From positions 37,188,969-37,252,968 of the forward strand of contig CM038468.1 of NCBI GenBank assembly GCA_021464415.1: a stretch of 64,000 nucleotides of DNA, written 5' to 3'. The notes under the pieces are model-generated. The model was given only the letters and a program-made list of their open reading frames with translations, was not told the DNA's origin and made no database searches. A program made the position numbers and the translations under genes. Each line of letters begins with the position of its first letter. The stretch's first letter is position 1. Shown in pieces: positions 23,839 to 34,583 of the stretch. Source of the stretch: Lonicera japonica (lineage: Eukaryota > Streptophyta > Magnoliopsida > Dipsacales > Caprifoliaceae).

Positions 23839-24678
23839 CTATTGCCTTTCCTCCATTCGAATATTCCTTTCTTCTTCATGAGCAACCCTTTTATCATCGC
23901 GTTTTCGTAAAGCAACTAATTGACTTATGTGATCCTCAACTCGAATTTTCGACTCATGGGCTTCCTTTGTATAAAATAATTTTTTTGCATCCATCTTCTC
24001 GGCCTTTTCAAGAGATGCTTGTGCGGTAGCAAATGCTTCCGCATGATTTTTTTTTTGCAAGCATTTCGGCCTTCCTCCCTATCGGTCGATCGCCAGGTGA
24101 TTCAATATCAATAGGGGATTAATCATCACATAAGTTTATAGATGATGACCCACCATGTTCAGGACCAAATCGCGAACGTTGAGTATTTTGAAACGTTGTC
24201 GACAAATCATACTTTTTGTGATACTTCAAAACCTGGTAACATCGATCAAATGTAAATTGTTTACTCTTCTGTAACAGGTAAGCTTCTCGAGCCATATTAA
24301 TCTGTGTTGCAGTAGAAAAATTATTTTAATTAAATTAACTAAATTAAACTCTAGTTTATTTATATATATAACAAAAAAATTGCTTACCACATCTATTTCA
24401 TTTGTTCCACTAGCTTGATGTTGCATAGAATGTGAAAGTTTTGCAATGTACAACACAACAGCTTTATTAATATAAGAGTAGAGTGACTGGAGAGATCCTG
24501 AGGGCCTTTCATAAACAATCCCAAGCTGTTTGTGATATTCAATTGTAATAGCATCCCAAAATCTATCAATTGTTTGAGAGCTTCCAACTATGGCATTTGT
24601 ACTTACAGTAATATATGATCGGCCTAATGCTTCATCTTCAAGTGGAGACATATTTGTTCCACGCACACGGTTGGCCAT
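23839..24678 (-). pseudogene. Harbinger ORF1, Myb/SANT-like DNA-binding partner
   Basis: The first exon starts at 24678 (MANRVRGTNMSPLEDEALGRS, then IDRFWDAITIEYHK and LSHSMQHQ), a Myb/SANT-like trihelix, ending at a GTAAGC donor near 24388. After an intron of about 80 bp the second exon gives REAYLLQKSKQFTFDRCYQVL and HKKYDLSTTFQNTQ, then SPIDIESPGDRPIGRK. After a frame change it ends with a charged coiled coil (LEKAEKMDAKKLF, VALRKRDDKRVAHEEER). In Harbinger elements this protein binds the ends and assists the transposase. Stops near 24120 and a frameshift near 24050 break it. It converges on the transposase, with about 480 bp between. Confidence 0.8.
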
Positions 24679-24979
24679 TTTGCATCCGTACTAAATTAAG
24701 AAAGTTCTATCTAACTTTGTTTTTTTTTTAATTCTACTTCTGGGAGAAATGTTGCAAACAAGTGAGAAAAAAATGGTGTGCAAAACTTGATTTTATAGAT
24801 AAAAAAATTTGGCACTTAAATAATACAAAAACAATAATTGGTTTGAAATATACACTTTAATAACTTATTTGCAATTTCACCCCCTAAAGTTAAAAAGTTA
24901 ACTTTTACTTTAACACCATCCAAGCCATCCAAACTATGAGTAACGGATATATGAAAAAAAAACAAATATTATGGGCTTC

Positions 24980-25125
24980 ATATGAATGTGGTTCATTCGT
25001 ATGAGTCATACGAAATTGCCACACTCGTATGACTCATACGAGTGACCCACATTCGTATAACTAATTTATTTTTATACGAGTGCATTGAATTCGTATGAAT
25101 GATACGAGTGTCCGACGTTCGTATG
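24980..25125. repeat. Right subterminal array of TCATACGA palindromes in the Harbinger element
   Basis: Two perfect inverted repeats with one-base centres lie side by side: 24996-25014 (arm TTCGTATGA) and 25022-25044 (arm CACTCGTATGA). Further half-sites 'attcgtat', 'atacgagtg' and 'gttcgtatg' run to 25124. The left end has related words ('tacgaatg', 'actcgtat', 'catacgaatgtgg') at 13872-13932. They are plausible ORF1/transposase binding sites. Confidence 0.7.
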
Positions 25126-25499
25126 ACTAAAACTAAAATTTAGTGAGATAGTAAATTTACTTATTCTCTACCCTACCTGTCAAAATTTTAGCCTAACTTT
25201 TTCTCCGGTGTGAATGGGTAGGGTAAATTTATCAATTTACACTACCCAATGGGGATGCTCTTAGGAAAGTAGGGTTGTTTCATTGTTATTAGGAAAATAG
25301 GAAAAGTATTAAAAATGGGGAGGGGCATTTAAGCTTGTTTGGTTCGTGTTTTAGTTTGTTTTTGAAAATTTTAAATTGGTAAATTTACACTAGAAATTTC
25401 TTATAATTCATGTTGAGAGATTAAATCATAAATTAATGAGATTCAAATTATTTTTTTTTAGTTGTAGGAACTAACAAACCAAATGAACATCCAATGTAT

Positions 25500-25560
25500 A
25501 TTTACTTAGAGAGAGTTTTTTTTTTTTTTTTTTGGGGGGGGGGGGGTGGTGGTTTAGATT
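25500..25560. repeat. T-run followed by G-run
   Basis: A long T tract followed by a long G tract (about 25509-25547). Exact lengths in such tracts are unreliable. Confidence 0.7.
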
Positions 25561-25624
25561 AGGTTTCCTATATTATCTTTTATTTGTTGCTTTTGTTTGT
25601 GTTATTGTTAGTTTAAGAGTAATT

Positions 25625-25790
25625 TTACTTCCATAATGCAAGTTTGCGGATTACTTCTGGATCTCATCAAAGTGATAAAAGTGTGGTAATTCACACGGGT
25701 AATTAAGGTTCGATTCCTGCCTCTTTCCCACCTCAAGAACCACACTGATGTAATTATCGATTATACAAAAAAAAAAAGAAAAAAAGGCCT
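25625..25790 (+). mobile_element. Possible tRNA-derived SINE
   Basis: A good RNA polymerase III B-box, 'ggttcgattcctgcc' (25708-25722), is followed about 45 bp later by an A-rich tail (25766-25787). A convincing A-box and target duplication were not found, so this may be only a tail fragment. Confidence 0.35.
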
Positions 25791-26610
25791 ATATAGGTTG
25801 AAGGGGTGGGTTGGGCTCTAAATAAGTGGGTTGTTTGGTGGGTTAGAGCTCAAAGACCGGGTTAAACATATATAGATATTTTTTGGACGGGGCTCGAATC
25901 AAACTTTTCAATTTTTATAAACTTAAGATCCGCAATCCGTTTAAATTCTATTCTTATAAACTACAACCAAAACAAATAAAAATATTCTATCAATTTCTTT
26001 CAAATTAAAAGTTCACTTTAGAAATAATATGGATAATTTGATGAGATATTCTTTAAGTTTTTGGGCCTTCCATGGAAAAAAATTATGTGGCCATTATTTT
26101 CTAACTTTAAGTTTTTTTAAGAACTTTTGTAATCCAATTTGAACAAACAGTATGCTTCAAATAAAAACATCCAATAATTAAAATAAGGACATCAATCTCT
26201 TTGATCACAAAAATTGGACAAACCATATAAAAATAACTAGATAAATAACATAACCCACAAAAATTTATCTTTTAATTCTACCCAAATGAGTTTGTTTGTT
26301 TTAATTTAATTAATTTCTTTTTTTACTATACTTATCTGAGCTAGAAGTTCCAGAATTTTCCTTTTAAATATGTAGATTTTAGATTGTTGAATGGAGGTAA
26401 ATTGATTACAAACTAAGATGGTTAAAACAATTAAATTGATGCGTAGGTCACATGGGAAATCTTATAAGGACAATGTAGAGGTTTTCAAGTCTTTATTTTA
26501 TTTTCTAAGCAAACAAACTATAATCAGGTGCTTCAGGTCTTTAATTTGATAACCCTTTTTTGGCAATTTTAATACTACCCTTTACTATATTTGCATCATT
26601 TTTCATAGAA
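25791..26610. other. AT-rich intergenic stretch, nothing recognised
   Basis: No coding sequence or transposon ends found. Confidence 0.55.
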
Positions 26611-27027
26611 ATGTCTTCCAACTCCAGTTCCAATTTCGGATCATCATGTCCGTATGTCACTTGTTTCTATGAAGAGATTGCACTTATTAGAATTTCATGG
26701 ACGTTGAGAAACCCGGGTAGAAGATTCCTTGGTTGCAAGAAATATGGTAATAATGGATGCAACTTTTTCAATTTGGTTGATAAGGAAAAAACTGTTTAGG
26801 AAGAGATGAAAGAAGTTTATAATTAAATGAGGGACATAACTTGCCAGAAAGAAGAATGGGGGGAAATTGCTGAAGGGGTGAATGAATTGAACAACCATTT
26901 GTTGAAGAGCATAAAAAGCGAGAGGATAAATAGAGAAGAACTACAAAAGAAATACGAACAATGCAATAAATCACTCAAGTGTGCAAGGAATAAGGTGTAT
27001 TTGCTTGTGTTTTCACTTGTTGCGTAA
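26611..27027 (+). pseudogene. GRF-type zinc-finger protein with coiled coil, two in-frame stops
   Basis: One frame from the ATG at 26611. The N-terminal part (SWTLRNPGRRFLGCKKYG, then CNFFNLVD) matches the GRF zinc finger (PF06839), with the signature 'NPGRRF..C', a Cys after GN-G and the aromatic 'FF'. The expected first Cys pair is atypical (CPYVTC). Stops at 26797 (TAG) and 26824 (TAA) interrupt it, after which the frame continues as a charged coiled coil (NHLLKSIKSERINREELQKK) ending in a short hydrophobic segment (VYLLVFSLVA). GRF-finger plus coiled-coil proteins of this size are common, often transposon-associated, in plants. A PMD pseudogene starts 220 bp downstream on the same strand. 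Confidence 0.65.
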
Positions 27028-27247
27028 GTTTTATGTAATTTGTTTTATTAGGTGGTGTAGATTTACGTGGAATGCGTTAGTGACTTTTTGGATTATATGT
27101 ATAGGTTTAGAACTTTTTTATTGAATATGTATGAATGCAGTTTTAGTTATTGCGCTGTTGGTTTATTTATTAAGTTATCTACATATATGTACTATTGAAT
27201 ATGTATTGTTTATTATTTCGTATCTAATGAATTCATACAAGAAACAG

Positions 27248-27850
27248 GTATTTGTGGGTGGATCTTAGTCCTGGGAACCGTCTTGTGTTATATTTACAGA
27301 AGTAGCATAGGTCTTCCGCTATATGGGATGGCAATGACCCTGGTTTGTTGCTCCCACTACTTCACGATTTAAATACGGTGGATCATTATAGTTGGGGTGG
27401 CGCTGCACTTGTGATGTTGTACAAGAAAATGTGATGGGGCACTCGTATAAGATCAAAGCAGATTACAAGTCCACTAATCTTGTTGCAGGTATACATTCAT
27501 CTAAATTACTTAATTCTTAATCTTTTATTTTAAATTTATATGGTTAATGATATATTGTGATTTAATTTTTGTTAGTTATGGTGTTGGGAGCGATTGTCGC
27601 ACATTCGCTCTCGACCGGTCGATATAGCTATTGAGGAGGAAGAGGAGGTCATTTATTTGATTGATAAACCGCCACACCGAACTAGGTTTGATGATATATA
27701 ACAAGATTGTTGTCAATATATGCTACGATTTCATTTTCACAGCCTATATTTACTTAATACAGATGGCGGACTAAATTTTCACTGGATCGAACTCCGATAC
27801 ATGTTTTGACTCACTATAAGGACCAGCTGGATTGTATACGAGCGGAGCAG
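27248..27850 (+). pseudogene. Plant mobile domain gene, third locus
   Basis: Three exons with usable splice sites: 27248-27489, 27576-27685 and 27773-27850. They read LLLPLLHDLNTVDHYSWGGA, then LVMLYKKM; next LWCWERLSHIRSRPVDIAIE; then YKDQLDCIRAEQ. The 'YSWG.A.L..LY', 'W.WER' and 'Y.DQLD..R..Q' elements are the canonical order of the PMD family, closer to MULE/host-type PMD than the copies at 14.4 and 34.6 kb. Two stops in the first exon (near 27306 and 27432) and loss of both ends make it a pseudogene. It is not inside a Harbinger element. Confidence 0.7.
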
Positions 27851-28154
27851 GTAATTCGAATGATTCTAATCTTAATTAATATCAATTAATATTTTCTTGA
27901 TTAAAGTACTAAGAATGGCGAAATAAATTGGTGACCTGGATATAAGAGTAATGGTTTGGTTGGGTGTTTATTTCACAATAAAAGGCTTAGGTTTCGTTTG
28001 ATTGCAAAGATGGAAAAATAAAATAAATTTAGTTAGTTTGTGTGAAAATATAGAAAATAAGGATATCACCCCTATCACTTAACTTAATTTTTAACTTTTC
28101 ACCAAAAATAACTTATATAATTTTTATATCGGGGCAGTTAAACTCCTTATCTTA

Positions 28155-28743
28155 GGGTGCGTTTGGCACGCCGGATAAGGAGGTAGGATAGGATAAGAGT
28201 CAGAATTAGTCGGATATGAATTATGTGGGATAGGATATGAAAGGAATCAGTCGGATAAGGATTAAGCGGGATCGGACAGGATAAGGACTAGTCGGATAAA
28301 GATTTAATAAACTTTGCATTATAAAAATACCATATTATAAAAGAAATAAATTTTATTAGTTGAGTTACTATGATTTTGGTTGGTTGAAAATTTTCATTAA
28401 TAAATTTAATTATCTAAAAAAGTGTAAAGAAAAAGATTAAAAAAAAGAAATAATTAAAAAATAATTTTTATATTCATTTTGTTATCCGGCAATCATGGGA
28501 TAAAATAATACCACCTATAGGGGTGGTATATATTTATCCGGTTCTAAAGGGATAAAATGATAATTAATCCCAAGTACAATCCAGTACCAAGTTGCGCCAA
28601 ACGCAGGATAGGATTAAAATATCCTATCCACCCTTGCGCCAAACGCGGGATATGATTTATTTATCATATCCTTTCTGACACCAAACACCGAATAGGATTA
28701 ATTAATCATATTCTGTTTCTAATCCCGTGCGACAAACACACCC
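28155..28743. mobile_element. Tourist-like (Harbinger) MITE, 589 bp, TTA duplication
   Basis: Ends are 'gggtgcgtttggcacg' and 'gtgcgacaaacacaccc', imperfect inverted repeats, flanked by TTA (28152-28154 and 28744-28746). The interior repeats 'ggataagg'/'ttatcc' words and 'gcgccaaacgc'. A related, shorter element lies at 61271-61489. Non-coding. Confidence 0.85.
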
Positions 28744-29959
28744 TTATAGTCATAATATTAAGACTCCGTTTGATAACAACATGTAAAAGAAAAATAAAAA
28801 CACTTGATTTAAGTAAAAAAATGAAAAATAAGTTGAAACATGTGATGAGATATACACCATCCATGCTCATTTTTATAAGCAGATGTCCTCCATCTTTTAT
28901 TATTTTTTTGCGGATTTGTTTTCATAAACTACCAAATAAAATTTCTTTATAGAAAAAGGCACAAAGTAAAAAAATATCTCACCATATATCTCTAGTTATT
29001 TTTTAACTTTTCATAAAAGAACACCTGTTTTAATCAACTTCGATTTTTTTTCATTAATAATAATAATAAAAAAAACCATTTAAAGCTAAAGTAATTGTCA
29101 CCGGCACTTTTCATAAAATAAAAAACAAGGATATCTGAGGGGATTTTTTTTTTTATCCTTCGATATTGCGGAAAAATTCACGTGACAGCTAGAGCGTCCT
29201 GCCACATTGGGCTATTCTTCATTTGATTTGATAAGATTCTCATGGCCCTAGTTCCCTCTAATCATTTTTTCGACAAAATGTATTTTATTCGTTTTGTACA
29301 CCTAAAATTTAATCAAAAATTGACGCATCATATTTCTATCTCTCTTAGAACATCTAACATAATTGGTATAGTTAATATACAAATTTGTAAATTTATTTTA
29401 TGAAGTTACACTATATATGATATAAAAAATAGTCCTATAAATGTTGTGGATGACCAAAATTTAGACTCACTCACAGTAAAATGTTCTTAGCAAAATCGAT
29501 ATGAGATGAATAATATGAAACAAAGAACAACTTACTTTTGTTTATAAGTAAATTTCCTCAAGAATTTTCATATTCTTCTAATAGTACATCCTCTTTTTAT
29601 ATGTGTGTAGTTTTTATATTATCGTGGTAATGACAAATAAGTAAAGATATAAGTTACAAACTCTTTCTCTTTATTATTTATTGTCGCAAATTCTAGACCA
29701 GATCCCTTTTTATGAACTCTTATATTTCTATTTATATGTATATAATTAGAGTTATAAAATGCTTATTAGATCATGAGTAAACAGTAAAATGACGATAAAG
29801 AGTAAACTTGTTCTAAACCCACTTGTGCATGAATGGTGTGATTCTTATCTATAACTAACTTTTACTTTACAAATATATTTCCTCTGTTGATTAATACGAC
29901 CATTTCGACAAGGCTATCATATGATAAGTTATATTTTTTAGAATACCCAACATTTCTTG

Positions 29960-30120
29960 TCCTATAAAAAGACTCACAAGACCCCCACCGTAAACCCCAA
30001 GCCACTTCTAGACTTCACCAAAGTAAAATTTCACCTTTCCCATTCCCCCCCAACCATCAATCAAACCATTGCTGTGCCAAAATACCATCTTCTCCAAACG
30101 AAACATTCGCCTAATCTGGT
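29960..30120 (+). promoter_or_regulatory. Captured TATA box and 5' leader with intron donor
   Basis: 'cctataaaaag' at 29961-29971 is followed by a C/A-rich leader and a 'ctg|gtgag' donor at about 30118. Copy C has a point-mutated version ('cctaaaaaatg', about 12837) and copy A has lost the box by deletion. This is what a host promoter plus leader would look like; no transcription evidence exists here. Confidence 0.45.
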
Positions 30121-30330
30121 GAGTATAATTTATAGATCAAACTCTTTGTCCCCTAAATTCAGTAAAATGTTGGAATTATTTAGATTTGAAAAAAACAAAA
30201 AAAAAACACGCACAGTTCTTTATTTTATTCTTGGCATGCGTGATTTATTTTCAATTGTAGTTCTTCAATATCAGTTTACCTAAATCCTTTGGTTACTTAC
30301 AATTTTGTGAAACTTAAATGTTATAGGTTT

Positions 30331-30394
30331 ATGGCAGTTTGGTGGGTCGAAGAGTTATCTGTTGGTATGGGAAGTTTTGGAAAATTAACTAAAG
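30331..30394 (+). pseudogene. 64-nt open exon of unrecognised host gene, copy B
   Basis: Identical in length and frame to 3464-3527, between an intron acceptor 'ttataggttt' and donor 'gtaatc'. Confidence 0.35.
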
Positions 30395-31265
30395 GTAATC
30401 TCAATTTTGTTTTATTATTTATTTATGTTGAATAAATGTGATAATAGTAAAATCCATTCAAATTTTTTTTTTCTTATAGTTTCATCAAACCGGTCAAATT
30501 AAGAAAGTTAGGCATCAAAGCTTAACATATCTTGGTTTATATAAAATTTCTATTAATTATAGTGGGGTCAAATTATGGTTCAAAGTATCGGCCTATACCG
30601 ATCCGATATGACTGATACCGAGGTAGAATAGGGGGTGCCGAACTGCTATTATGACCCGATATGATCATGGTTCAAAGTATCGGCCAAAACTGATCCGAGA
30701 TGGCCGATACCGAGTTAGAATAGGGGGTGCCGAACCGCTATTATGACCCGATATGATTAAAATCGCGGTATTTCAAAATATCACCGATATTTTACCGAAA
30801 AAACACTGAGTTGCCGATATTTCACCGATATTTCACTCCGTATTGAATAATTGAATAAAGTGACTAAAATTAAAAAAAAAGAAAAAAAATACTCCATGTT
30901 GGTCTTTAGAGACTTGAAGTGTAAATTGGTATTTATTGAAAACAAAATGTTGATTTGTTTCAAAATAATTTGTTAATCTTTATTTAATTAAATTAGTAAC
31001 TATTAAAAAAAAATTGATTTGTTCAATTGTTCCAAAGTAATTTATTAATATCTGCTTAATTAAATTGGCTTAATCTTAAAAAAGAGATGATCATGAGAAG
31101 GAAGAAGAGAAAGAAGAAAAAGAAACGGAAAATAAGCAATAAAAAAATAAAGCAAAAGAAGAAAGAAAAGAAATAAAACAAAAGAATGAAGAAAAGAAAG
31201 CAAAAGCCTGCCATGCATGTTGAAAAAGTTCTAATATTCTTGTCTATGCAGTATTGCTAGTAGAA

Positions 31266-31907
31266 AAAAGAAACACCAAAGAAACACCAAAGGTCATAGA
31301 ATCTGATGATTTAGCATGGTTGGATGAGAGTATTCAAAAGAGCAAAGAAGAGATGGAAGGTGGTCTCCATCGTAAGCAACCTTAAAGACCTACCATTTTA
31401 TCAAGTAATGATGACGATGACGACGGAGGGGATGATGATGATGATGATGATGATGCTAATAATGATGGTGGAGGTGGGCTACGTAGTGGTGCTATACAAG
31501 GTACTAATAGTGGTGGTAGAGATGGTGCTTACAATCTGGATACTGATAACCAACATAATGGTGGTATGTCATGGCGCGAAGATGATAATTATTATGCCAC
31601 ACAAGACATAAACCACATATCATGATAGATCTTCACAAGATTATGCTAGTAGTGGGGGATCAAATAATAGTATTGCTGCTCATGGTTGTTATTATAGAAG
31701 TGGTCGTAGAACGTATCATGATGGATCTTCAAGTAGCGGCGATTATCGAGAATTTGGGTACTATCATCACCATGGCCAGCCAAATTTTTCTGATTATGCG
31801 CCATCTAGTCATTCCTCTCATTCTTACTCCACAAGTGCCAATTTTCAACATCATTTATATACGTATTCCACATCACTGGAGTTCTTGAATAATGATGATA
31901 ATTATAA
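31266..31907 (+). pseudogene. hAT-transposase-like C-terminal remnant, unit 1
   Basis: The frame reads VIESDDLAWLDESIQKSKEE, an acidic Asp run at about 31417-31455, GGGGLRSGAIQGTNSGG, then, after stops near 31623, the Ser/Gly/Tyr tail (DYASSGGSNNSIAAHG, FGYYHHHGQPNFSDY). No catalytic core or BED finger is present. Family assignment is tentative. Confidence 0.35.
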
Positions 31908-32628
31908 TTTATATCATTATTCTAAGCCTAATTGAACTTATATTTAAGATATTTGTGCTTTATAAGATTGTATTGTTATATATTTATTGAATTATGATGT
32001 AATATTTTATTAACAAGTGTGACAGATGATGGTATTTTGATGTATGATATGTAATTTGTACTAGATAATGTTATTATACTTATTTAATTGATCCATCTTA
32101 TTAATCTCAGGCTTTAGAATTTTTCCATATTTTTTTTGTAATTTTTTGGGCCTTTTAAATAATAAATCGGTCCATATCGCCAAAACCAAAACCGATACTG
32201 ATATCCAAGTTGAAAATTGAGTGTCCGAGTTGACTTCCGAAACCGCGACTTTGAACCATGGATATGATTAAATTCGCGGTATTTTGAAATATTGCCGATA
32301 TTTTACCAAAATCACACCAACTCGCTGGTATTTCACCGATATTCACTTTGTATTGCAAAAAAACAAAAAAACAAAAAGGTGACTAAAGTAACATAATTGA
32401 ATAAAGTGACTAAATTTATAAAAATACAAAAAAAAAACCAAAAGTTGCTGCATGTTGGACTTTGGAAACTTGGAGTGTAAATTGACAACCATTGAAAAAA
32501 AAATAAACTGTTGATTTGTTCCAAAGTAATTTGTTAATCTTTACTTAATTAAATTGACAACTATTAAAATAAAACTGTTGATTTGTTCAATTATTCCAAA
32601 GTAATTTGTCAATCTTTGCTTAATTAAG

Positions 32629-32919
32629 TTGATTTGTCATAGACATAGTATCTCCAGAGGCGGAATATGTAGTTATGGTTTTGGCACTGCTTATGGAGGT
32701 TCTGTACAAGATTATGCTAGTAGTGGAGGATCAAATAATAGTATTGCTGCTCGTGGTAGTTATTATGGAAGTGATCGTGGAACGTATCATGATGGATCTT
32801 TAAGTAGCAGTGATTATCGGATATTTGGATACTATCATCATCATGATCAACCAAATTTTTCTGATTATGGGTCATCTAGCCATTCCTCTCAACCTTACCC
32901 CACAAGTGCCAATTTTTAA
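32629..32919 (+). pseudogene. hAT-transposase-like Ser/Gly/Tyr tail, unit 2
   Basis: A 96-residue open frame with YGFGTAYGGSVQDYASSGG, YYGSDRGTYHDG and FGYYHHHDQPNFSDYGSSS, ending at a TAA. It is more similar to the copy A tail (3952-4215) than to unit 1. Confidence 0.35.
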
Positions 32920-34583
32920 CCTCCTTTATATCCTCATTCCTTATCGCTAGAGTCCTTGAGTAATGATAATAATTATAATCCATATCATTTTTTTAGGCCT
33001 AATTAAACTTATATTTAAGATATTCTTGCTTTATAAGATTGTATTGTTATATATTTATTGAATTATGATGTAATATTATATTACCAATTACGACTGATTA
33101 TGGTATTTCGATGTAGGCTATGTAATTTGTACTAGATAATATTACCATACTTATCTAATTGATCCATCTTATTAATCTCCTACTTTATAATTTTTCAATA
33201 TTTTTTTGTGATTTTTTGGGCCTTTTAAATAATGAATCGGTCTGTATCACCGAAACCAATACCGATATAGATATCCGAGTTAAAAATTGAATGGCCGAGT
33301 TAACCTCCAAAACCGCTCAAAAATATATGCTCTGTGTATTGATAGTATCAATTTTTTAAAAAAAATGCGTTAAAGAGTTAAGTACATAGAGAATTTTATT
33401 ATATATATATAAGTATATTTAAATGATGTAAACCAGTTGTATCCAAGACCCAGCTCTACTCTAATTGATGTCAATCAGTCACTTCCTACTCTTTAAGAAT
33501 TATATGCAATGTAAAAGCAATGTAATAATAAGAATTTTTTTTATAACTATACTTGTAACCATCTCTAATGGAAGGGGCAACTGGTATGCTAAAATGGAAT
33601 ATCAGTTCAAAGGATACTGCACCGAAATGGGAGAGGAAAAGGGAAAATATACCATAGCTGATTTAATAAACATCGGCCATGAAATCTTTCCCCACAAACG
33701 ATGTACTGTGCATTGACTGTGAGATTCAAATTTCCACCCAACGGTCCCAAATGACTAAATGCAACGGTAAAAACATCACCCCCACCATTTCTTCCTTTCC
33801 CTCATTTCTCACCACTTTTTGCAAAATACAATCATCAAACAGAAAAAAAAAATCAAAAATTTTAGAAAATTGCTATTTGGAGATTGCAATAGAAAAAGGT
33901 ACATTTTTATTTTCATAGATTTTGGCTTGTATATGAAATTTAGTACAGTATAAATTTGTTTGATATTTCATATGAGTAATGTATGTTTGTTTATATATCT
34001 ACAAAAAAAATTTATAACTTTGTATAGTATAAATTTGTTTTACATTTAAAATAAATGTAAAACTTAAAAATGTACAAAACAAATAAATTAAATGATGTAA
34101 TTTGATTAATCCTATTGTTTTTTCATTTATTTTTACATGAAAAAACTTTTTTTTAATTAAACAAGCAAGTGATTTAAAAAAACCAACTATTTTTTTAATT
34201 AAAAAGCCAATTGGTTTTTTAAATTTAAAAATCCAACTGTTTTTTTGTTCAATTGTAATTTTTAAACATCAAATGTTTGTTTAACAATTAGTTTTTAAAT
34301 TTGTAAGTTTACTAATTTGCAAATTTGAGATTCTCATATTTTTTTAAAAAAAAATTCCATTGCTAAAATGGTGATTTCATAAATTACTTTAAATATAAAA
34401 ATGTCGTAACTTTATATTTAGAAAAGGCTAATAAATCACCCATACGTTTCTTACTCCACCAATCATACTAGAATGTGTGTTAATTTTTATTTTACACCAT
34501 AATAATTCTTTTTATTATAAGAGTAAATATTAATTCGTTTAATAATCGAAATATCTAACACTATTTTTTGGTTTAGTAAGGAA

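Larger units (their letters stand above)
13777..25260. mobile_element. Composite PIF/Harbinger element carrying a PMD gene
   Basis: Ends are 'gagcatccacag' (left) and 'gggatgctc' (right, reverse complement 'gagcatcccc'), flanked by TTA at 13774-13776 and 25261-25263, as expected for PIF/Harbinger. Both subterminal regions contain 'aggctaaa' and the word 'cataNgaatgtgg'. Cargo from left to right: PMD pseudogene (+), unknown frame (-), DDE transposase (+, split), Myb/SANT ORF1 (-). The transposase facing a convergent ORF1 is the normal Harbinger layout. Without the nested CACTA insertion the element would be about 6.8 kb. All genes carry stops, so it is inactive. Confidence 0.75.
30574..33316. 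mobile_element. Tandem pair of hAT-tail elements in copy B
   Basis: Unit 1 runs from 'tatggttcaaag' at 30574 to 'gactttgaaccatg' at about 32260; these two ends are inverted repeats of each other ('atggttcaaagt'). Unit 2 (about 32261-33316) starts within the same sequence at 'gatatgattaaattcgcgg'. A partial 90-bp duplication of the left end is also present (30574-30664 and 30665-30755). Copy A has only one, shorter unit. Confidence 0.6.

Noticed and set aside
25700..25725. tRNA gene suggested by a good T-arm-like B-box
   Set aside because: No acceptor stem, anticodon arm or A-box fits; treated as a possible SINE instead.
31324..31611. Met-rich 95-codon frame
   Set aside because: A shifted reading of the GAT-repeat acidic tract of the hAT-like tail.
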